Part shown: one piece after another, positions 26,292-35,555 of the stretch
Numbering within the stretch: position 1 is the stretch's first letter
Layout: every line of letters starts with the position of its first letter
Assembly (NCBI RefSeq): GCF_000948975.2
Contig: NZ_CP059735.1
Coordinates: 4,896,603 to 4,960,602, forward strand
From: Thalassomonas actiniarum
GTDB lineage: Bacteria > Pseudomonadota > Gammaproteobacteria > Enterobacterales > Alteromonadaceae
Reading direction: 5' to 3'
Length of the DNA: 64,000 bases
Program-made: the position numbers and the translations under genes
Notes under the pieces: model-generated
Seen by the model: the letters and a program-made list of their open reading frames with translations, nothing else
What the model was told of the DNA's origin: nothing
Database searches by the model: none

Positions 26292-26462
26292 CTATAAAGC
26301 TTCGTGATAGAATTCCGCCAACTCCCTGCGCAAGCGCTGTTTTTCCTTTATCGCTTCAATCTCACGCCATTTCCTTTTGCGGGTTTTATTATTTTTCTTC
26401 TGCTCAGTTAACGATTCATCACCGTAAATATCGTCGAACTCTTCCCAGTTATTGAATTTCAT
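26292..26462 (-). CDS. DUF3545-type small basic protein (56 aa)
   Basis: A 56-residue protein beginning MKFNNWEEFDDIYG and ending in a highly charged helix (KRKWREIEAIKEKQRLRREL). The RKWREIEA-K-KQRL core is the mark of the DUF3545 family, restricted to marine gammaproteobacteria. AGGA lies 6 nt before ATG 26462, and a hairpin follows the stop. The protein is small, helical and probably cytoplasmic. Its function is unknown. Confidence 0.8.
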   Translation of the reverse strand: MKFNNWEEFDDIYGDESLTEQKKNNKTRKRKWREIEAIKEKQRLRRELAEFYHEAL

Positions 26463-26605
26463 TATCTTTCCTCACCTGTGCAAGATAAAGCCACTGTAAA
26501 TAGCCAATATGACAGTATTGTTATCTTAATATGACATTTACATGAACTGACACCGCTGTTAATCCTGGCCGCAAAAGGGTGAAAAAACACGGGCAAAACC
26601 AGGTA

Positions 26606-26619
26606 TTTACCCGGGTAAA
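26606..26619. promoter_or_regulatory. 14-bp perfect palindrome
   Basis: TTTACCCGGGTAAA, in the 270-bp region between the divergent DUF3545 and chemoreceptor genes. It is a candidate operator; no matching regulator is identified. Confidence 0.3.
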
Positions 26620-26732
26620 AAAACCATAAGCTTACAGGGGAAATGGCCTGAAGAAGCCAGATTCGCAGGATTTAACGACATCTTCTACAATTAGCCATTA
26701 CTACCGGCGGATGTTTGCCATAGGTATGGGTC

Positions 26733-28496
26733 ATGTCATCACCGAGCATCAAGCAAAAATTTCAATTGCTATCGGGTTTAGTCGTTATCACCATCTGCTC
26801 TCTTGGCTGGCTAAGCCAGTATACCGCCACCAGCATCCACCGGCTCGGAGAAATAAAAAACCAGGTAGCGCGCATCGAAAATAGCATGTTAATGTTGCGC
26901 CGCCATGAAAAAGACTTTCTCGCAAGAAAGGCATTGAAATACCACACCCGCTTTGCTGATAACCTGGGAACCCTCAATAATCAGCTGGGGCGACTTATTC
27001 CCGAATTAAGCGCCAATAACATGGAAACTGATCAAGCCAGGCAGATCAGCCGCTTTATTCAAGAATATAACAAGCACTTTAACGCTTTAGTCTCGGTCCA
27101 GCAAAAAATTGGTTTACACGCCAAAGATGCCTTGTACGGCAACCTGCGAGATGCCGTGCACCAGGCTGAAAACGCCATCAATACCTTAAAAGATCAGGCT
27201 TTACTCGCCGGTATGCTTACCTTGCGGCGCCATGAAAAAGACTTTCTGTTACGACTTGATGGCAAATATGCCGATAAACTGGCAGACGCCAGCCAGACCT
27301 TGCTTGCCCAAATAGCAAGCAGCCGGCATAAAAAGCAAAGCAAACAAGCATTAACACAATATATCAACAGCTATCAGCAAAACTTTAACGCCTTATTTAT
27401 CGCCAGCAAAAACAAAGGGCTCGACAGTAACTCCGGCATACTGGGTCAAATGCGCGAAACCGTGCATAAAACCGAAGGCCTGCTGCAGCGCCTGAGCCGG
27501 GACAGTGAACAGGCACTGTTAACGAAAGAGCAAGCCCTGTTCAGGCTCAACCTGTTACTTTCCCTGCTGTTATTTACCGCGATAATAACCATGATCTTTT
27601 TCATTGCCCGCTCTATTACCCGCCCGGTGGCACAAATGTTGACGGCGGTTGATGATTTACGTGATGGCGACGGCGATCTCACCTACCGCCTGCCGGACTT
27701 TGGCCGGGATGAAATAGGAAAAACCGCCCGCTCGATAAACGGTTTTATTGAGAAAATCCAGGGAGTATTGGCCGAAATTCTTGAAACCGCCCAGGCCATG
27801 AAAAACGCTTCCCAGGAAGTCAGTATCACCGCCCAGACCCTGAGCCAGAACTCTTCAAACTTAGCGATCAGCGTCGAACAAACCAGCTCATCACTGGAGC
27901 AGATGAATACCACCATCACGCAAAATGCCGGCAATGCCAGGCTGACCAACACCACGGCAACAGAAGCAGCCGAGCAGGCAAATAAAGGTGAAACCGCGAT
28001 GCAGGAAACCTTATCCGCCATGAAAAGCATTACCGATAAAATCGCCTTAATCGAAGATATCGCCTACAAAACCAATTTACTGGCATTAAATGCCGCCATA
28101 GAAGCCGCCCGGGCCGGCAGCCATGGCAGGGGATTTGCTGTCGTGGCCGAAGAAGTGCGGAAACTGGCGGAGCGCAGTCAAAGCTCGGCCCAGGAGATTA
28201 GTAAGTTGGCCGCTAGCAGTGCTGAAGTGGCGGAAAATGCCGGCAAGCTGATCAGCAACAGCATACCCAATATTCAAAAAACCGCCGATCTGGTGGTGGA
28301 AATCACCTCCGCCTCGGAAGAGCAAACCAGCGGCGCCCACCAAATCAGTTTAGCCATGGATCAGGTGAACAACAGCTCACAGCAAACCGCCTCGGCTTCG
28401 GAAGAACTTGCCAGTACCGCCGAAGAAATGTCGGCCCAGGTCAACAGCCTGGTGGCGTCCATTGCCTTTTTCAAGCTGGACCATAACCAGGACTGA
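26733..28496 (+). CDS. Methyl-accepting chemotaxis protein with helical bimodular (HBM) sensor
   Basis: A 587-residue chemoreceptor. TM1 lies at about residues 10-28. The all-helical periplasmic domain (30-265) holds two copies of the RRHEKDFL motif, the second in [18 protein letters not shown], as in HBM domains that bind dicarboxylates in known cases. TM2 is at about 268-290, then HAMP ([15 protein letters not shown]) and the signalling coiled coil with [17 protein letters not shown] and [12 protein letters not shown]. The coiled coil ends without a CheR pentapeptide. The spacing and motif order are normal. The ligand is unknown. Confidence 0.93.
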   Translation: MSSPSIKQKFQLLSGLVVITICSLGWLSQYTATSIHRLGEIKNQVARIENSMLMLRRHEKDFLARKALKYHTRFADNLGTLNNQLGRLIPELSANNMETDQARQISRFIQEYNKHFNALVSVQQKIGLHAKDALYGNLRDAVHQAENAINTLKDQALLAGMLTLRRHEKDFLLRLDGKYADKLADASQTLLAQIASSRHKKQSKQALTQYINSYQQNFNALFIASKNKGLDSNSGILGQMRETVHKTEGLLQRLSRDSEQALLTKEQALFRLNLLLSLLLFTAIITMIFFIARSITRPVAQMLTAVDDLRDGDGDLTYRLPDFGRDEIGKTARSINGFIEKIQGVLAEILETAQAMKNASQEVSITAQTLSQNSSNLAISVEQTSSSLEQMNTTITQNAGNARLTNTTATEAAEQANKGETAMQETLSAMKSITDKIALIEDIAYKTNLLALNAAIEAARAGSHGRGFAVVAEEVRKLAERSQSSAQEISKLAASSAEVAENAGKLISNSIPNIQKTADLVVEITSASEEQTSGAHQISLAMDQVNNSSQQTASASEELASTAEEMSAQVNSLVASIAFFKLDHNQD

Positions 28497-28576
28497 TCCT
28501 ATATAGCAGGCCTTAGCCTGACTTGGATAGACACGGCAGTGTTGCTGTGACAAGATAACTTCATCTGCCGACAGCC

Positions 28577-29191
28577 ATGCCGAAAAGAATGAAAACCGAA
28601 ATAAACAGTAAAAAGCTGGCATTAATCCAAACCGCCATGAAGCTTTTTTACCGCAAGGGCATACATGCCGTGGGCATCAATGAAGTCCTTAAAGTATCCG
28701 GTATCGCCAAAAAAACCCTTTATCATCACTTTTCATCAAAAGACGATTTAATTCTCGCCTGCCTGCATTACCGGGAGCAACTTTTTATTGATTGGTTCAA
28801 GCAGCAACTCGATGCTGTTCCCGCCGGAAAAGCGGCGATCCTCGCAATATTTGACGCCCTTGACAGCTGGTTTAACAACCGCAGCCCGGCCATGGGCGAG
28901 TTCAACGGCTGTTTTTTTATCAATGCCAGCGCCGAATACGGCCGGGAAGATTCATTGATTTATGCCGCCTGCCAGCAACATAAAAGCCATGTCCGCGCGA
29001 TAATCAAACCCCATGTCGATGCCTTTGAGGCCGATGAAAACAAAAGCAACCAGCTCACGGACAGCCTTTGCCTCCTCAAAGAAGGGGCGATCACTACCGC
29101 TAAGGTACAGGCCAAATTAAGCGCTGCCCGGGATATTAAACCCCTGGCCGCCTCATTAATTAACCACCCGCTCCGACAAGCTAACATTTAA
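28577..29191 (+). CDS. TetR/AcrR-family transcriptional regulator
   Basis: A 204-residue regulator. The N-terminal DNA-binding domain covers residues 12-60 (ALIQTAMKLFYRKGIHAVGI, VSGIAKKTLYHHFSSKDDL), the standard TetR helix-turn-helix. The C-terminal ligand domain is of the type seen in AcrR-like repressors (FFINASAEY, AALALL-type helices). It starts at ATG 28577; a second ATG lies 4 codons in. No divergent target gene is adjacent; the nearest gene is an exported protein downstream on the same strand, 148 bp away. Its effector is unknown. Confidence 0.9.
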   Translation: MPKRMKTEINSKKLALIQTAMKLFYRKGIHAVGINEVLKVSGIAKKTLYHHFSSKDDLILACLHYREQLFIDWFKQQLDAVPAGKAAILAIFDALDSWFNNRSPAMGEFNGCFFINASAEYGREDSLIYAACQQHKSHVRAIIKPHVDAFEADENKSNQLTDSLCLLKEGAITTAKVQAKLSAARDIKPLAASLINHPLRQANI

Positions 29192-29339
29192 CACGGGAAA
29201 CAAATCAACAAGAAAATCCCATTTAAAGCAGGCTGAAACTTGTTCTCCCGGCAAAGCAAGTCAATAATAGCTGAGCAAGCTCGAAGATATAATAACAGCC
29301 GGGAAACCGCCTTTTAGCTAAAATCAATTGGGGCCAACT

Positions 29340-30017
29340 ATGAGTTTACTTTGCAAACACTTCATCTTGGGATTACTGCTTCTGCTAACAGCACAGGTTT
29401 TTGCCGCCAAAGAGGCCAAAGAACTGCCGCCCTTAGATCCCAAGTTCATGGGGATTCATCCCATGGTCTTAGTCAATAACGGCTCAGACATTCTCGCTTC
29501 ATATTTGCCTTCCTACCAGGCCCCGAAAAATCATCAGTTAGTCTACAAACTTAAGGTAAAAGATGTTGCCCTGGTACAGCTGGTCAGGGATGGCGACTTC
29601 ATTACCATAGAACCCAAACCTTTTAATTTACAACGCCTAATGCGGGGAGAGTCAATTAGCATCAAGGCGGATGTTTACATAGGACATTATAAGCGCGGCG
29701 GCACGCTCACCTATAAAAGCAAAGAGCTTAGTTTCGACAGGAAACTCTATCACCGCACCTTAGTTGAACTCGCCCCTTCCGGCAAAATGCAGGAATATGA
29801 CGCGGTCAACCTGGGAAAAAATTATAAATTGCTTATCCATAAAATCCAGAAAGCCCCCAGTTTTGATCATTTGCTGGTTATAGATGCAGTCGCCGGCTGC
29901 CTGTTAAAATTTAATACCAGCTCGGCCACGCCAAAAGAGTCCGAATTGCATTATAAATTTTTCCATTGCGGCACCATCAAACCTTTATATTACGAAACCC
30001 AGGATTTCAGCGGTTGA
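29340..30017 (+). CDS. Exported hypothetical protein
   Basis: A 225-residue protein with a signal peptide (residues 1-22, ending QVFAA). The start is ATG 29340, which puts the charged residue and hydrophobic core in the right place; an in-frame TTG 12 nt earlier is less likely. The mature part is basic and strand-rich (KVKDVALVQLVRDGDFITIEP), with two Cys near the C-terminus (DAVAGCLLKF, KFFHCGTIK) that could form a disulfide. I do not recognise the family. It is probably periplasmic and monocistronic. Confidence 0.7.
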   Translation: MSLLCKHFILGLLLLLTAQVFAAKEAKELPPLDPKFMGIHPMVLVNNGSDILASYLPSYQAPKNHQLVYKLKVKDVALVQLVRDGDFITIEPKPFNLQRLMRGESISIKADVYIGHYKRGGTLTYKSKELSFDRKLYHRTLVELAPSGKMQEYDAVNLGKNYKLLIHKIQKAPSFDHLLVIDAVAGCLLKFNTSSATPKESELHYKFFHCGTIKPLYYETQDFSG

Positions 30018-30179
30018 TACTCCCGGGAGCGGCTTTTGCGGGCGGCGATAATAAAGCCGCTTTGCCGGTATTTGTAACGAAAGGTAAACAAGGTATTGAA
30101 ACTAAAAACAATAGCCATATTACAGCTTAAATAGAACAACAAGATAAATAACCAGAATAAGACATAGAGAGGAGCTGTC

Positions 30180-30974
30180 ATGTCATTTTTTAACAAAGTC
30201 CTTGGCGCCGTCGGCATAGGCGCGGCCAAAGTAGATACCCAGCTGGCAAACACTGAGATTGAACCGGGGGGAGAAGTTTGTGGCATAGTCAAAATCACCG
30301 GCGGTAAAACCGAGCAAAATATCAATAAAATCGATTTAGACCTGCTGTGTAACTACACGGTGGAAATCGAGCGGGAAGACTCAGAAGGCAACAGTGAAAC
30401 CATCACAGAAGTCAGACAGCACATCTTGGATCGCTTTAAAATAGAAGAGACCTTCACGATTACCCCGGGCGAAGTGAAAGAGATCCCTTTTGCTTTTACC
30501 TTATCTGAAGATGCCCCGCTGACGGTCGGCCATTCAAAGACCTGGATAGACACTAACCTGGATATAGAAATGGCCCTGGATAAATCCGATAAAGATTATC
30601 TGCAGGTTGTGCCAAGCCATTTGCAGCTGGCGGTGATCCATGCCCTGGAAGCCATTGGTTTTAAACTTTATGAGGCCGACTGTGAAGGTATCGAATCAGC
30701 CACTTTCTCCCGGTTACCTTTTGTACAAGAGCTGGAATTTAAAACCATTTCCGGGGATTTCCATAAAAAACTCGATGAAGTGGAAGTGGTCTTTTTCCCA
30801 CGGGGCGAGCAACTGGAAATTATTTTTGAAATTGACCGCAAAGCCAGGGGCTTTATGGGCTTTTTCAAAGAAGCCCTGGATCTGGATGAATCCAATGCCC
30901 GCATGGTGATAAGCGAGCAAGACCTGGACTCCCTCGCCGAAGATATCTACGATATCATCAATAGCAACTGCTGA
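30180..30974 (+). CDS. Spo0M-like (SpoOM) family protein
   Basis: A 264-residue cytoplasmic protein that starts MSFFNKVLGAVGIGAAKVDT and continues with EIEPGGEVCGIVKITGG, the arrestin-like opening of the Spo0M family. Further strands (ETFTITPGEVKEIPFAFTL, WIDTNLDIEMALDKSD) fit the same fold. In Bacillus Spo0M affects sporulation; in non-sporulating proteobacteria the role is not known. GAGGAG lies 6 nt before the ATG. A hairpin follows the stop. Confidence 0.85.
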   Translation: MSFFNKVLGAVGIGAAKVDTQLANTEIEPGGEVCGIVKITGGKTEQNINKIDLDLLCNYTVEIEREDSEGNSETITEVRQHILDRFKIEETFTITPGEVKEIPFAFTLSEDAPLTVGHSKTWIDTNLDIEMALDKSDKDYLQVVPSHLQLAVIHALEAIGFKLYEADCEGIESATFSRLPFVQELEFKTISGDFHKKLDEVEVVFFPRGEQLEIIFEIDRKARGFMGFFKEALDLDESNARMVISEQDLDSLAEDIYDIINSNC

Positions 30975-30987
30975 TCGGCAATCCCCC

Positions 30988-31018
30988 TTACCAGGAGCAG
31001 AAAAACGGCTCCTGGTAA
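30988..31018 (+). terminator. Hairpin after the Spo0M-like gene
   Basis: A perfect 11-bp stem TTACCAGGAGC / GCTCCTGGTAA with a 9-nt loop starting 13 bp after the stop. No T-tract follows, so the terminator call is moderate. Confidence 0.6.
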
Positions 31019-31143
31019 CAATATAAGCCAAGCTGACGGCACCACGCCTTCCGACATATTTTGTAAATAAAATTTCTATCCCAAGCGCCAACCCTTAGCT
31101 AAAGTAAAAATATCAACGGCTGACAGGGGGAAAAGCACTGCAA

Positions 31144-31986
31144 ATGAAAAAGCGGCTGTTTGTTTTTTTATTCGTCATTCCTTTAGCGCTGAGCGGCTGT
31201 TCAACCCAGTTTGTTTATAACAATATCGACTGGCTGATCCACTGGTACCTGGACGATTATGTCGACTTAACCAAAAGCCAGAAAAAACGCTTCGACGGCA
31301 AAATGCAGCTATGGCTCAGCTGGCATAAAAATACCGAATTAGCCAGTTATCAGGCCCAGTTAACAGAGCTAAAGCGTGCTATCAGCGAAGAAGTGCTGAC
31401 GCCCCGGCTATGGTTACATCACAGTCAGCTGGCAAGAGAGCACTGGTTCCGTTTTAGAAACACCTTAAGCCCGGACCTGCTGGAGCTGGCGATGGAGCTT
31501 AGCAATGAACAAATCGAGGAGCTTTTTGCTGCCCTGGAGCAGAAGACGCAAGCATGGCAGCAAGAAAGGGCCGGCAAGAGCCATGAAGCCTTAAGCAGAC
31601 TCAGGGCGAAAGAATTAACAGACAGAATCAAACCCTGGACCGGCAAACTCAACCAGGCGCAAAAACAACTCATTGCCGACTATAGCCGGCAACACATATC
31701 AAGTTTCCAGTCTTTTATCCAGTACCGTCGCAACTGGCAGGCCCGGGCCAAAGCCTTACTGCTTGACCGGGAAAGCCAGGATTTCAAACCGTTATTTTTA
31801 CAATTATTAACTGAACCTGAGCGCTTCAGGCCCCCGGAGCTTACCCGGACCTGGGCCGTCAACCGCCAACTCAGGGCACAGCTGATGTCAGACTTGCACG
31901 CGAGCTTAACCGTAAAACAAAAAAGGCGCCTCAACCATAAACTTACTGATCTGATTGAAGATCTGACAGAACTGCAGGAAGAATAA
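31144..31986 (+). CDS. DUF6279-type lipoprotein
   Basis: A 280-residue lipoprotein: the signal peptide ends in the lipobox LSGC (Cys near residue 19). The mature part is helical and rich in Gln, Leu and charged residues. Its opening, FVYNNIDWLIHWYLDDYVDL, is typical of DUF6279 lipoproteins of gammaproteobacteria. The residue after Cys is Ser, so outer-membrane sorting is likely. Function unknown. The gene lies 60 bp before another lipoprotein gene on the same strand, so the two may be co-transcribed. Confidence 0.83.
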   Translation: MKKRLFVFLFVIPLALSGCSTQFVYNNIDWLIHWYLDDYVDLTKSQKKRFDGKMQLWLSWHKNTELASYQAQLTELKRAISEEVLTPRLWLHHSQLAREHWFRFRNTLSPDLLELAMELSNEQIEELFAALEQKTQAWQQERAGKSHEALSRLRAKELTDRIKPWTGKLNQAQKQLIADYSRQHISSFQSFIQYRRNWQARAKALLLDRESQDFKPLFLQLLTEPERFRPPELTRTWAVNRQLRAQLMSDLHASLTVKQKRRLNHKLTDLIEDLTELQEE

Positions 31987-32045
31987 AATAAAAACAGCTA
32001 AAATGATCAGGTTACCACTTCTCCCTGAGTAATATTGACAAGCCT

Positions 32046-33002
32046 ATGCTAAAGCAACTCCTGTTCATCCTTATCCTTTGCCCTGCCCTTTACCTGTACG
32101 GCTGTAACGACGACGGCAAAGAAAGTACGGCAAATGAAACACTATGCCTGCAAGATCAGCTTGCCTTTGACCCGGCGATCTTCCAGCAAAACGGCTTTCA
32201 TCTTTTTGTCATCGGCGATACCGGCACCGGAGATGCCAACCAGCAAAGTGCTGCCGCACTTTTAGAGGGTTACCACCTGAACTATCCGCTGGACGGCATT
32301 ATCCATACCGGAGATATTTTCTACCCGAACGGCCTGGACAGCGCTGACGATGATAATGCTTATAGTAAATTTACTTCTGTTTATCAGGGGCTTTCCCCCC
32401 TTCCCTGGTATTTCGTGGCAGGCAACCATGACCATGACGGCAGTATCCAGGCGTTAATCTCCTTCGCCGCCGGGTTTGAATCCCTGCATTACCCCGAGCC
32501 CTATTATCTCAAATCCCTGTCCAAGCCCGATCTCAACTGGCAAGTTAACCTGCTGGCGACAGATACCACACCTTTCACCTTTGGCCTGGTACAGACAGGG
32601 CAGTTGGCCTGGCTGCAAAACCAGCTTAGCGCCCGGGAAAATCAGCTCAACCTGGTGATCGGCCATCATCCCATTTTTTCCCGCGGCAAGTATGACGGCA
32701 CCGAAGAGTTACAGGGCAGTTTTTACCAGTTGCTCAAGCAGTACCGGGTGCCTCTATATTTATCCGGTCATGACCACAACCTGCAACTGTTACCCCGCCG
32801 GGAGGGCACGGCTTTTTTAATCAGCGGCGGCGGCGGAGCGCCTGTGCACGGGATTTCCTGCGGTGAGAATCTTTATGGCGATAAAAGCCACGGCGGCTTT
32901 GGCTTGTTTATCAGTCAGGAGAGCATGTATGTGATCCCGGTAACCCCGGATGGACCCAGACACATGTTCTCCCTGCCACTAGAACAGGTAGCGGACAATT
33001 AA
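32046..33002 (+). CDS. Lipoprotein metallophosphoesterase, purple acid phosphatase-like
   Basis: A 318-residue calcineurin-like phosphoesterase with a lipobox (LYGC). Metal motifs in order: FVIGDTGTGD, IIHTGDIFYPNG, FVAGNHDHDG, IGHHPIFSRG and LSGHDHN. The order and the GDTGTGD start match tartrate-resistant acid phosphatase-type enzymes. It is probably anchored on the outside of a membrane and may release phosphate from organic esters. Its 3' end overlaps the convergent barrel-protein gene by 24 bp. Confidence 0.87.
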   Translation: MLKQLLFILILCPALYLYGCNDDGKESTANETLCLQDQLAFDPAIFQQNGFHLFVIGDTGTGDANQQSAAALLEGYHLNYPLDGIIHTGDIFYPNGLDSADDDNAYSKFTSVYQGLSPLPWYFVAGNHDHDGSIQALISFAAGFESLHYPEPYYLKSLSKPDLNWQVNLLATDTTPFTFGLVQTGQLAWLQNQLSARENQLNLVIGHHPIFSRGKYDGTEELQGSFYQLLKQYRVPLYLSGHDHNLQLLPRREGTAFLISGGGGAPVHGISCGENLYGDKSHGGFGLFISQESMYVIPVTPDGPRHMFSLPLEQVADN

Positions 33003-33590
33003 TCGGTATTCATTGAGATCATGATCAAATTTATGGTTATAACCTAAGGTCAGGTTGACACCGAACTGCCAGTGAACTGCCGGCCGGTAATAATAACCGG
33101 CCCTGAAACCGTAACGTTCATGGTCCTGCTGCTCCCGGTATTGCAAGGCAAATGACATCTCTTGCTGAAAATTAAATTGGTACTTGCCTTCTATGGCCGC
33201 CATCAAGCCGTATTCTGAGGTTTTACTATGAAAGCCGCGGGCATCATGTTTAACTTGCTGGCGCTGACCCCCGAGAGAGAGTAACCATAAAACATCGCCG
33301 TAGCCATATAAGCGGTATCCCAGCTGCAATTCTTGCTGCTGCAATTCAAAATCATTGTTCGCGATACTGTCTTGTAAAAAACGCCATTGGCCAAAGAGCA
33401 CCAGGGAGGTAAACAGGCTCTTGCGCGCCGCAATATAAACCCCGTTAAAAGTCGTCGCCTGACCCGGTGAAACCTGCTTTTCAAGGCCCGCGGCAATAAA
33501 GGCTTCCGGCGGCAACTCCCGGGCATTCACCATCACCGACAGGCACACCAGGCAACCGATAAAAGAATATTTCCAGGCCCCAGCCAACAT
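32979..33590 (-). CDS. Small outer-membrane beta-barrel-like protein
   Basis: A 203-residue exported protein. The start is ATG 33590, with AGGA upstream and a good signal peptide following (GAWKYSFIGCLVCLSVMVNA). The mature part alternates hydrophobic and polar residues in many strands (ELQLGYRLYGYGDVLWLLSL, MSFALQYREQQ, WQFGVNLTLGYNH) and ends in Phe (LIVRYLF), as outer-membrane barrels do. I do not recognise a specific family. It overlaps the 3' end of the convergent phosphatase gene by 24 bp. Confidence 0.72.
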   Translation of the reverse strand: MLAGAWKYSFIGCLVCLSVMVNARELPPEAFIAAGLEKQVSPGQATTFNGVYIAARKSLFTSLVLFGQWRFLQDSIANNDFELQQQELQLGYRLYGYGDVLWLLSLGGQRQQVKHDARGFHSKTSEYGLMAAIEGKYQFNFQQEMSFALQYREQQDHERYGFRAGYYYRPAVHWQFGVNLTLGYNHKFDHDLNEYRLIVRYLF

Positions 33591-33696
33591 ATCTGTTCCT
33601 GCCAAGTTAAAACCTAGGCTTAAGTATGGCCCTCCCCCCGGATTTATCAACGCCGGGACTGACCCCGGGAGAAGGTGGGCTCGCCACATGGCTAAG

Positions 33697-34284
33697 TTAT
33701 AAATTGCGCTTGAACTCGGTCATTTCTATTTCAATCACCGGCAACAGCTTACAGATATCGACGCTGGCATCCTGCTCTAAAATCGCAAACAGCTGCTGGT
33801 AGCCGCTGTCGATGGAAGATTTCACTTCATCTATGGTTCTTTGCGCCACTTCCAGCTCAACCGACGCCCGGATGATATTGATCAAAATGTTTTTAAATGC
33901 CGCCAGCTTCTTTTGATCGTCATAACCGTTACCGCCGTCCGGGGATTTACTCGCCCAGTAATCTTTTAAATGGCTGTCAATACGGTCCACATAATAGGAA
34001 GCCATTTGCAGCTCTTTGCCGTCATTTTTTGCTTCTGCCGGAATAAAACCAATCACTTTACTTAACACCGGGCCGATCACCGGAATATGGGAAAGCGCAA
34101 AAGCACTGCCCGAGCGCGCCGCTTTTTTCAGCCCCGCTTCCCTGAGTGTTTTTTTACTTTCCCTGAAGGTTTTATTCATCCACTGGCTGTCGGCTTTGAG
34201 TTCCCGGGTAATCTGCTCATTGATGCGGCTCCAGACAGGGATCGCATTGCTATTTCTAAAATCCGGGTTTTCGGGTACTGGCAT
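33697..34284 (-). CDS. Hypothetical protein, 195 aa
   Basis: A cytoplasmic-looking protein with no signal peptide. I chose ATG 34284 because AAGGA is 7 nt upstream; the frame stays open for 21 more codons without a ribosome-binding site. Residues around ALSHIPVIGPVLSKVIGFIP form a short hydrophobic amphipathic stretch, flanked by charged helices (NEQITRELKADSQWMNKTF, ASVELEVAQRTIDEVKSSI). This layout, one short hydrophobic segment inside a helical protein, occurs in membrane-inserting or membrane-binding proteins, but nothing proves it. I do not recognise the family. Confidence 0.65.
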   Translation of the reverse strand: MPVPENPDFRNSNAIPVWSRINEQITRELKADSQWMNKTFRESKKTLREAGLKKAARSGSAFALSHIPVIGPVLSKVIGFIPAEAKNDGKELQMASYYVDRIDSHLKDYWASKSPDGGNGYDDQKKLAAFKNILINIIRASVELEVAQRTIDEVKSSIDSGYQQLFAILEQDASVDICKLLPVIEIEMTEFKRNL

Positions 34285-34607
34285 GAAAATATCCTTAAAA
34301 TCAGTTTCAGGGGCTACTTTTCCTTGTGCATTAACAAAGAAAAGCACGCTTTTTTAAGCCGGAGATCTTGCCGGGCAATAAACTTAAGCCAATATAAGGA
34401 GATAAACCGTGAAAAACTTGGTCGAATATAGGGGGCAAGCGGCGCTTTCTCTCGAATAAAGTAAAAGCGGCACTTGGTCCGCAATTTATGCCTTTGCCGT
34501 TTATCTGCTGATCCCGTCACTTTGGCGCAAAATAGACCAAGTCTCTGCCAACTATCCGCCAACTAGCGTAAAATGAGGGATAAGGGAAACAGCGCAAAAG
34601 GGGTTAA
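34285..34607. other. Intergenic region between divergent genes
   Basis: 323 bp that should hold promoters for the leftward 195-aa gene and the rightward aldo/keto reductase gene. Short frames on both strands lack ribosome-binding sites. No strong structure is seen. Confidence 0.35.
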
Positions 34608-35555
34608 ATGATGATTAAGCAAAACCGGCGTGACTTTATCAAATTATCGGCCGCTTCCCTGGCAACAGGCATATGCCTGAGCCCGCTCTCCCTGCTATCG
34701 GCAAAACCCCTCCCGGCAGACAAATCCCGGCTTTTCACTAAGGTTATTCCCGCTACGGGAGAAAAACTCCCGGCCATAGGCATGGGGAGCTGGATGACCT
34801 TTAATGTCGGCCAGGATCAAGGGGCCAGGCAAAATTGCCAGCAGATCCTAAGGGCATTTTTTAACGGCGGCGGCACCCTGATAGACTCCTCCCCTATGTA
34901 CGGCTCTTCCGAGGAAGTGATTGGTTATTGCCTGGAACAACTAAACCGGCAAAACAAGCACTTTTCGGCGACTAAAGTCTGGACCCCTTTTCAATCCAGC
35001 GGGGTAAGACAAATACATGATTCACAGCAGTTGTGGGGGGTGGATAAAATAGACCTGATGCAAGTCCACAACCTGCTGTCCTGGGAAAAGCACCTGGAGA
35101 GTTTAGAACAATTAAAACAAGAGGGACAAATAAAATATATCGGCATCACCACCTCCCACGGCCGCCGCCACGAGCAGATGGAAAAAATCATGCAAACCAG
35201 GGAGCTGGATTTTATCCAGCTGACCTACAATGTCCTTGACCGGGAAGCCGAATCCCGGTTATTGCCGCTGGCACGGGAAAAAGGCATAGCAGTGATCGCC
35301 AACCGCCCTTTCCAGCGCAAAGCATTATTTCACCGCGTCCAGGGAAAAACTTTGCCCGCATCCGCCCAGGCAATAGATTGCCATCACTGGGCGCAATATT
35401 TCCTGAAGTTTATCATCTCCCACCCGGATATCAGCTGTGCCATCCCCGCCACCAGCCAGGTGGCGCATATGCAGGAAAATATGGCGGCGCTCAGGGGCGC
35501 CATGCCGGATGAAAAATTCAGGGCAAAAATGCTCAATGACATACAGGGCATCTGA
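34608..35555 (+). CDS. Tat-exported aldo/keto reductase
   Basis: A 315-residue aldo/keto reductase-fold protein. The N-terminus carries a twin-arginine signal (NRRDFIKLSAAS, then a hydrophobic region ending LSLLSAKP), so it is exported folded to the periplasm. The barrel begins IPATGEKLPAIGMGSW. The Asp-Tyr catalytic part is LIDSSPMYGSSEEVIGY, with Lys in FSATKVWTP and His in DLMQVHNLL. The stop overlaps the start of a membrane-protein gene by 1 nt (TGATG), so the two are translationally coupled. A periplasmic AKR lacks obvious NADPH supply, and what it reduces is unknown. Confidence 0.88.
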   Translation: MMIKQNRRDFIKLSAASLATGICLSPLSLLSAKPLPADKSRLFTKVIPATGEKLPAIGMGSWMTFNVGQDQGARQNCQQILRAFFNGGGTLIDSSPMYGSSEEVIGYCLEQLNRQNKHFSATKVWTPFQSSGVRQIHDSQQLWGVDKIDLMQVHNLLSWEKHLESLEQLKQEGQIKYIGITTSHGRRHEQMEKIMQTRELDFIQLTYNVLDREAESRLLPLAREKGIAVIANRPFQRKALFHRVQGKTLPASAQAIDCHHWAQYFLKFIISHPDISCAIPATSQVAHMQENMAALRGAMPDEKFRAKMLNDIQGI

